Below, piece after piece: positions 57,636 through 64,000 of a stretch of 64,000 nt of DNA (position 1 is its first letter; each line of letters opens with the position of its first letter). The stretch is taken from positions 7,007,645 through 7,071,644 of the forward strand of contig OX030956.1 in assembly GCA_943735955.1 (NCBI GenBank). Reading direction: 5' to 3'. A program made the translations under genes and the position numbers. Below the pieces are notes generated by a model that was not told where the DNA came from, did no database searches, and was given only the letters and a program-made list of their open reading frames with translations. The stretch comes from Piscicola geometra (lineage: Eukaryota; Annelida; Clitellata; Hirudinida; Piscicolidae).

Positions 57636-59040
57636 AGTCAATTAATCAATCAAATAGATTTCTATAGCGCTCTTTCATCAAATCAAGAGCTTTTATTAAA
57701 TGTTTTAGATTCTTCCTTTAATATTTCTGGTTCCTCTCTTATCTGGCTTAAATCTTACCTTACTGAGCGAACTTCCTATGTATCAATTGAATCTTCTCGT
57801 TCTTCTTCTGTTTCTTTATCTTATGGTGTCCCACAGGGCTCAATCCTTGGTCCCTTACTTTTTATTCTTTATACCTCGGAACTAATATTATTTCGTCATC
57901 TTCTTTAAACAGTCAAATTTATGCTGATGACTCCTATATTTATACATCTTTCACTGACTCTTTCTCTTGACCTTACTGTTAATAAAATAACTCTCTGTCT
58001 TCAATCTATAATATCTTGGGCTTCTTCTATGTTTCTCAAACTTAATCCGGACAAATTTGAACTCATATATTTCAATAAAAAATCAAAGTCTTTACTATCT
58101 CTTCCTTCTTTAGTTTTGCCTCCCCCCTCTTCACTCTCTCTAAACCCTTCCTCTTCCATTCGTAGCCTTGGTTTTATTTTTGATTCTAACTTGTCTTTAG
58201 CTCCTCAAATTCTATCTGTCTCTAAATCTTGCTACTTCCACATTCGTCGTATTAAACAGCTTCTTCCTTTTCTCGATGATCCTACCTTGCAACTTTTTGT
58301 ATCTTCTCTAGTTCTCTCCAGAATTGATTATTGTAACTCTCTTTACTATGGTCTCCCTGATACTACTTTAGCTCCTCTAAATAAAACCTTTAATTGTGCT
58401 GCTCGTCTTGTTGCTCGTGCTCCTAAGTTTTCTCACATTTCTCCTTATCTTCGTTTGTTACATTGGTTACCTTTGAGATCTAGAGTGACTTTTAAAATAT
58501 GTTTAAATATTTTTACAATTCATAACTGTAATGCTCCAATTTACCTTAAAAATCTAATTTAAACAACCCCCTAAATCTGGTCTAAGATCATCTACCTTTA
58601 ATCGTTCTTTTCGTTTTCCAGTTAAACACTCTTTTGCTAAACGTTCTTTTTCTTACTGTGGTCCTCTTTTATGGAATTCTTTACCTTCTTCTTTAACTTC
58701 AACTAAGTCACTCATAACTTTCCGTCGAGGCCTGAAGAAGTACTTGTTTGGGACGTGATAGCTGAGCGCTTTTGTTCGCTTAGTAAAGGGCGCTATATAA
58801 ATTATTAGTGATTGATTGAAGAGCGCTCGTAAATAAATTTGTTAAACAGATATGTCTTCAGAATCTGAAGTTCAGATCCTTACGAAAAGTAAATAATGAT
58901 TTAGAAGTAGTTAAATAAGGAGGTAATGAGTTCCAAATATATGGACCTGCATAATGGAAAGAACGTTTAGCAAAAGAGTTATTAATGGAAGGGATGAAAT
59001 AATAATTTTGAGTGGATTAACTTAAATTACTTCTATGAGA
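57636..59040 (-). mobile_element. LINE 3' end (55675 family), split by a plus-strand LINE
   Basis: 57636-57684 matches 55755-55805 (AATCAATCAAATAGATTTCT, CGCTCTTTCATCAAATCAAG), and 58820-59040 continues the same sequence (AAATAAATTTGTTAAACAGA, GAAAGAACGTTTAGCAAAAG). The interruption is filled by the LINE at 57685-58818. Confidence 0.82.
57685..58818 (+). mobile_element. CR1/L2-like LINE, 5'-truncated, with RT C-terminal half
   Basis: Starts in the reverse transcriptase (GSSLIWLKSYLTERTSYVSI, GVPQGSILGPLLFILY). It passes a frameshift before the IYADDSYIY box and continues in a 213-codon frame at 57921-58562: LKLNPDKFELIYF, SRIDYCNSLYYGLPDTTL, FNCAARLVARAPKFSHI, LRLLHWLPLRSRV. The 3' end has CGCTATATAAATTATTAGTG and a (ATTG)n end. 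The frame is broken, so it is not autonomous. Confidence 0.9.
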
Positions 59041-59378
59041 TATTAACAAGAGGTCTTTAAAGGCATGTGCAAAATTTGAAAGGTATAAATTAAAAAAGAA
59101 AATTATAAATGAATATTTTGAAATCTTCTGAAACTTTTAATATATTTAAAAATAATAATATTGTCATTTTGATAATGTTTATGCTTTATCAATTTTGTTT
59201 CTTTGAGTAAGTATCTCTATTTATAAATGGACGTTTCCTTTATTTCGTCTTTTGATTGTTTTCTAGTTCCACATCGTTGTCTTTATTTTTTAACTTTTTA
59301 AAAACGTAGATAGTTAATAATTTCATTGTTTTTAAGGAAAAAATTGTCTGTTATTTTACTTTTGATTTTTTCTTTAAA

Positions 59379-62300
59379 ATGAAACATCAAGGTAATTTTT
59401 TTAGAAATACAAAAATTCAATGTTCAGTTTATCTAACATTATTTTTTTACTTTGTGAGTAAATTGTTCCTATTATTTTAATGAAAATGTAAATTTCAAAA
59501 TATGTGACTTAAAAAACACATTTTTACCACAGATGACGCAAGACATTACAACGGTGGCAGAAGAGATAACTTTTTCGGCGATGGCGACCATCACAGAAAC
59601 AACTCCAGTCATCGGAGACCTGGCGCCGATATCATAGAAAATGGTTTTCAGGTACAAAGGCCCGAGGAAGGAAGCAATTGGCTGGCGAAAAGAGTTGGCA
59701 ACATGGCGATGAACGACGAAGCAGGGCATAGAGACAGAGGCAGGGTTAATAGGGGTCATTCTAATGCCAATTCTAAAACTAGTTCTCGGCAAGGTTCGCC
59801 CTGTAGAAGTAACTATGGAGGTGAGGGGAGGGATGCTGACAGGAAATATAACAGAGATGTGCCTGCAAGGAGCAGCAATGGCGATGCTGGCGACTGCAGA
59901 AACGGCATGTCGAACAATGCCAAGCCAGCTGAGGTCACATCAAAGTGGTTGAACAAGTTCAAGTCAGACAACAATTCCAACCACAATGATCGTGGTAATA
60001 ATCAAGGCAACAGATCAGAACGTAGTCAGTATGATAACGATGTAAGAAACACGTCTGCCTACAACAGACCAAATAACAGAGGCAACAATAGAGACCATAA
60101 CAACAGGGATAACAACCGAGGCCAGTATAACAGGGATAGCAACCGAGACCAGTTCAACAGGGATAATAGGGTAAACAACAACCGAGGCCAGTATAACAGG
60201 GATAGCAACAGAGACCAGTATAATGGTGGAAACAGCAACCGAGACCAGTATAATGGTGGAAACAACAACAACCGAGGCCAGTATAATGGTGGAAACAACA
60301 ACAATAGAGGCCAGTACAATGGTGGAAACAACAACATGGACAACAACAGATCCTATAGGGACACATATAGTGGTAATAGAAATCATGAAAGGTCTTCTTG
60401 CGCTGCTGATGATGATGCTGATGCTAGGAGTTCAAGGTCAAACTCGCAAGGGAGGTCAAACAGGCAGCACGGCAACAGGAGGCTCTACAACAATGGGGGT
60501 GATGATGCGAATGGCAACAAACATCACATCTTCAAGAATGACATGTACCTGGGAGGAGACGCCTTCAGAGGAGGAGGAGGTGATTCTCTTTTCAATTGCA
60601 TCAGCAATCTCTTGCATGTTTATTAATCTTTTTATTATTTAATGTTTATTTCTTCTTTTTTTATATATTCTTGATTATTGCCATCATGTGACAATCCTTG
60701 CTGTATGATGCAGTATTTGAATATTCATTAGGTTGCTTTAGGCTATTCTTAATTCTTAAGCAACACATAAGGCATGAAGGTGCTGCCATAGCTAATATAG
60801 GACTGCAAAACTTGCAATGAATAGATTCATAATCATACTTGCCATTTCAACCGTTTCCATACTTTACTTTAACGTGCACACATGCAGATACACAAACAAC
60901 CCTTACACAAACAACCTACACACACACACACAGGCACACATACACACACGCCGACTTAACCAACCACCCAAACACACCAACGCACACATACAACCACAGT
61001 GGCAAAGGTGACCTACATTCCGCCTGACCTGGATGAGGAGAGTCTCTTTGAGGAGGCGTCCAAGCCGAAGAACTTTGAACGTTTCGCCGAGCACAAGGTC
61101 GAGGCGTCGGGCAACAACGGGCCGAAGGAGCCTTACCAGAGGTGGGTTGGCATGGCGGGTTGCTATTGGTTTTATCATTTATTTATTTATTTGTAATTTC
61201 AAACTATTAAAAAAAATATTTTTGTAATGTATCATTTATTAATATTAAAATAATATATTACAACTATTAAATATCATACATATATATATAATAAAAGTTA
61301 TTCAATTGTGTTCAGTGAGGTTAAAGTAGAGTAGACGCATTGTAGGTATTTGAATGCAATGTCAACAGCAGCATGCATATTCTATATTAAATAAACATCA
61401 CTCCATCATCATCTCATCATTATCATCATCATCGACAGCTTCTTGGAGGCAGGCCTACCGTCGCAAGTGATGACTAACATCATGAGGCTCTACTACACGG
61501 TGCCCACCCCCATTCAAAAGTGGACTATGCCAGCCATCAACATGGGAAGGGATGTGATGGCGTGTGCTGAGACTGGTTCGGGAAAAACGGTTTGTTATGA
61601 GGGGTGGTGATGGTTCTATTGTATGCTTCACTAACCTTACCTTGAAGATTTAATAGCTTTAATAAAGTCATTCAGGCTGATGATCATCTTTCAATATTTT
61701 CCCCCGCTTTTATCATCATCATCATCATCATATTGTTATCACTCTCTTCATCAACACCGCCACTACAACCACAAGGCGGCTTTCCTGCTCCCGATCATCT
61801 CGAAACTCATCTCGGGCGGTCTTCGAAGGGACAAATTCGCGCCCAAACCCGACGCCATCATCATCTCACCCACGCGAGAACTCGCCACACAGACGTTCCT
61901 CGAGGCGAAGAAGTTCGCTCACTTGACGGACGTGAAGTGCGCCTGTCTGTACGGCGGTGTGTCGGTCGAGCACCAGAACAACATGATGAGAGGCGCGCAT
62001 CTCCTGGTCGTCACCGTTGGTCGCATTTGTGACTTCATCAAGCGCAAGCAGGTTTGTTCCGCCTATGGATGCTTTCATTGCTTTTGTTGTACCCCCTCTC
62101 TCAAGAAAGATACACTCACAACACTATCACAAAACATTTTAAATTTTCTCACCTCCCTCTCCTCCATGCAGCTCGACTTGAGTGGCCTCAAGTACCTGGT
62201 GCTCGACGAGGCAGATCGCATGCTGAGCGACAACTTCTACGACAGCATCATCTCCATCGTCGAGGAGAGTGGCGGCAAGATGAGCAGCAAGCGACAGACG

Positions 62301-63093
62301 CTCTTCTTCTCGGCTACCTTTCCCTTCCTCATCCAGAAGCTCTCCTATGAGATTCTCAACGACTACATCTTCATCTCAGGTTTTTCTTCTATTCTTCTGC
62401 TTCTGTCTGTTTGTCTGAAGACTTGGTTTCTTTTTCTTGACGTTTCATGCCTTTGATAAGACACTGTTGAGGAAGCTCATAATTATACAACACTATTTTT
62501 AATAGTAAGTTTTTATTAGATATATTTGCTTCTTATGTTTCTCCGCCACTCCATCCTCTACCATCACTTTCTCTTCAACCATCATCCTTTCCCCGCCACC
62601 ACTATCACACCTTCCTCTTCCGAAATCACCTTCTTTCCTCCACCACCACCATCACACCTTCCTTCATCATCACCAATCAATCCACCCATCCTGCCCCACC
62701 ACCCAACAGTGGGCAAACAGGGTCAGGCGAACAGGGACATTGAGCAAGTGCTTCTCAGGGTCGAGTTCAAGGAAAAAAAAAACCTCCTAACCAAACTTCT
62801 CCAAGACATCGGTGTGTTACCATCTTAGCATTCCCCTTGAACTATTTTTTTACCAATAGAACAATGCTCCACGTCATCGGCATTCTCGCTCTTGATGATG
62901 ATTGTATCATTACTACTACCACCAACCTCCTTCCATATTTTCAACACTGACAATGTATTTTCAATGTATGCCTCACCTACTCAAAAACAGGCGACAAGAA
63001 GGTGATGGTGTTCATGAACAAGAAGAAGACTGCAGACGCCCTGTGCGTTTCGCTCAGTGAGATACTCGACACGCCAATGACCGCCATCCACGG
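59379..63093 (+). CDS. vasa: Vasa/DDX4-type DEAD-box RNA helicase, 5' part (runs off the window)
   Basis: Exons: 59379-59391 (candidate 13-nt first coding exon), 59533-60579, 61000-61141, 61439-61589, 61776-62051, 62172-62379, 62710-62811 and 62991-63093, all in phase; further exons lie beyond the window. About 680 residues are visible. Residues 5-353 are Asn/Arg/Gly-rich with short tandem repeats (RGQYNRDS, NRDQYNGGN), the disordered germ-granule type. Then come VTYIPPDLDEESLF (a Vasa signature), Q-motif PTPIQ, motif I AETGSGKT (444-451), PTRELATQ, GG, TVGR, DEAD (555-558) and SAT (590-592). The VGKQGQANRDIEQVLLRV segment is Vasa-like rather than DDX3-like. Vasa unwinds RNA in germ cells and piRNA pathways. 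Unusual residues: TVGR for the normal TPGR and AETGSGKT for AQTGSGKT. The start codon is a guess based on a 4-codon exon with matching phase. Confidence 0.88.
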
Positions 63094-63550
63094 GTGCGTC
63101 TTGATAATGATTGTATCATAACTACCACCATTACTGCAGCTACTTGATCTAATAATATTTGATAGTCAACATAATACTAAAAACGAAGAGCATTATTATA
63201 ATCGCGTATATTCTATACGGGCTTCTAGGCCACTCAGGCTGCAAATTTTCATTATAGTCTTTTAGCTACTAGGACATCGGTTGCACTCGAACCTAGTACC
63301 ATTGGTCTAACCTAGCGTCGTTACAAAATCGACCACACGTCAATATCGTTCAAGATATCACATGATAACCACCTATTCTGACCTGTGATGCCTGCTGTTA
63401 TCATCATGCTGAATTGCAGGCATTCCTGCCCTTGCTTAGTTACAAGATTAATTATTTTAAATTAAAATTCTTCAAATCTGCCAGCAACGCCTGTTGAAAC
63501 ACGTTCGCATTTATAATGACAAGCAGGCAGTGCAATCTTGAATACTTTCT
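63094..63550. other. Vasa intron with minus-strand SINE family A copy
   Basis: 63196-63330 read on the minus strand has a tRNA-like head (Box B GGTACTAGGTTCGAGTGCAA), CCGATGTCCTAGTAGCTAAA, CTGAGTGGCCTAGAAGCCCG and an end near ATATACGCG, so it is a full SINE family A copy. The rest is AT-rich intron. Confidence 0.7.
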
Positions 63551-64000
63551 AATATTATTATTATTAATATTTATAGTATTTATAGTATTATTAGTAGTGT
63601 TATTTATAGTATTATTTATAGTATTATTAGTAGTGTTATTTATAGTATTATTTATAGTATTATTAGTAGTGTTATTTATAGTATTATTTATAGTATTATT
63701 TATATTATTATTTATAGTATTATTTATAGTATTATTTATAGTATTATTTATAGTTATATTTATAGTATTATTTATAGTATTATTTATAGTATTATTTATA
63801 GTATTATTTATAGTATTATTTATAGTATTATTTATAGTATTATTTATAGTATTATTTATAGTATTATTTATAGTATTATTAGTAGTATTATTAGTAGTAT
63901 TATTTATAGTATTATTTATAGTATTATTTATAGTATTATTAGTAGTATTATTAGTAGTATTATTTATAGTATTATTTATAGTATTATTAGTAGTATTATT
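63550..64000. repeat. 12-bp AT-rich satellite (TATTATTTATAG) at window edge
   Basis: At least 37 units of TATTATTTATAG and TATTATTAGTAG variants, arranged in partly higher-order blocks, extending past the window end. It lies in an intron of the Vasa gene. Confidence 0.95.

Overview
This is a 64 kb piece of an animal (metazoan) nuclear genome. Genes are split into many short exons by GT..AG introns, coding exons are much less AT-rich than their surroundings, and microsatellites, minisatellites, tRNA-derived SINEs, non-LTR retrotransposons and hAT DNA transposons are abundant. The gene set (thioester protein, ninjurin, Vasa, AMPK alpha, ZC3H13) fits an invertebrate bilaterian or similar animal; I cannot name the phylum from the sequence. 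Gene models were built by eye from splice sites, codon phase and remembered family motifs; no database search was run.

Layout. <1-2388 (+): 3' part of a RhoGAP gene of the ARHGAP18/28/40 type. 3970-8187 (-): a ninjurin-like membrane protein with a very long loop between its two membrane helices; one intron holds a 1.5 kb satellite of 12-bp units. 11629-22393 (+): a complete 37-exon thioester-containing/alpha-2-macroglobulin family gene (1479 aa) with motif GCGEQ and a C3-like catalytic histidine; a dead hAT element sits in one intron. 23347-32297 (+): ZC3H13/Flacc orthologue (832 aa), a component of the m6A writer complex, with a 1.7 kb satellite in intron 4. 32589-36199 (-): a 947-aa low-complexity protein with a coiled coil, not firmly identified, tail-to-tail with ZC3H13. 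36.8-42.6 kb: a transposon nest, in which a hAT element (38056-41105) lies inside another hAT element (37637-41948), which lies inside a decayed LINE. Both hAT insertions keep perfect 8-bp target duplications. 43032-43169 (+): a possible small secreted basic peptide. 45892-55229 (-): complete 15-exon AMPK alpha catalytic subunit (521 aa) whose introns are almost entirely tandem repeats. 55.7-59.0 kb: CR1/L2-like LINE fragments, one inserted in another. 59379->63093 (+): Vasa/DDX4-type DEAD-box helicase, running off the window's right end.

The genes do not form an operon or an obvious pathway; this looks like an ordinary gene-plus-repeat stretch. The points most worth following are the expanded-loop ninjurin, the triple transposon nest with intact boundaries, the modular SINEs, the overlapping-frame small secreted peptide, the odd Vasa helicase motifs, and splice sites built from microsatellite sequence in AMPK alpha.
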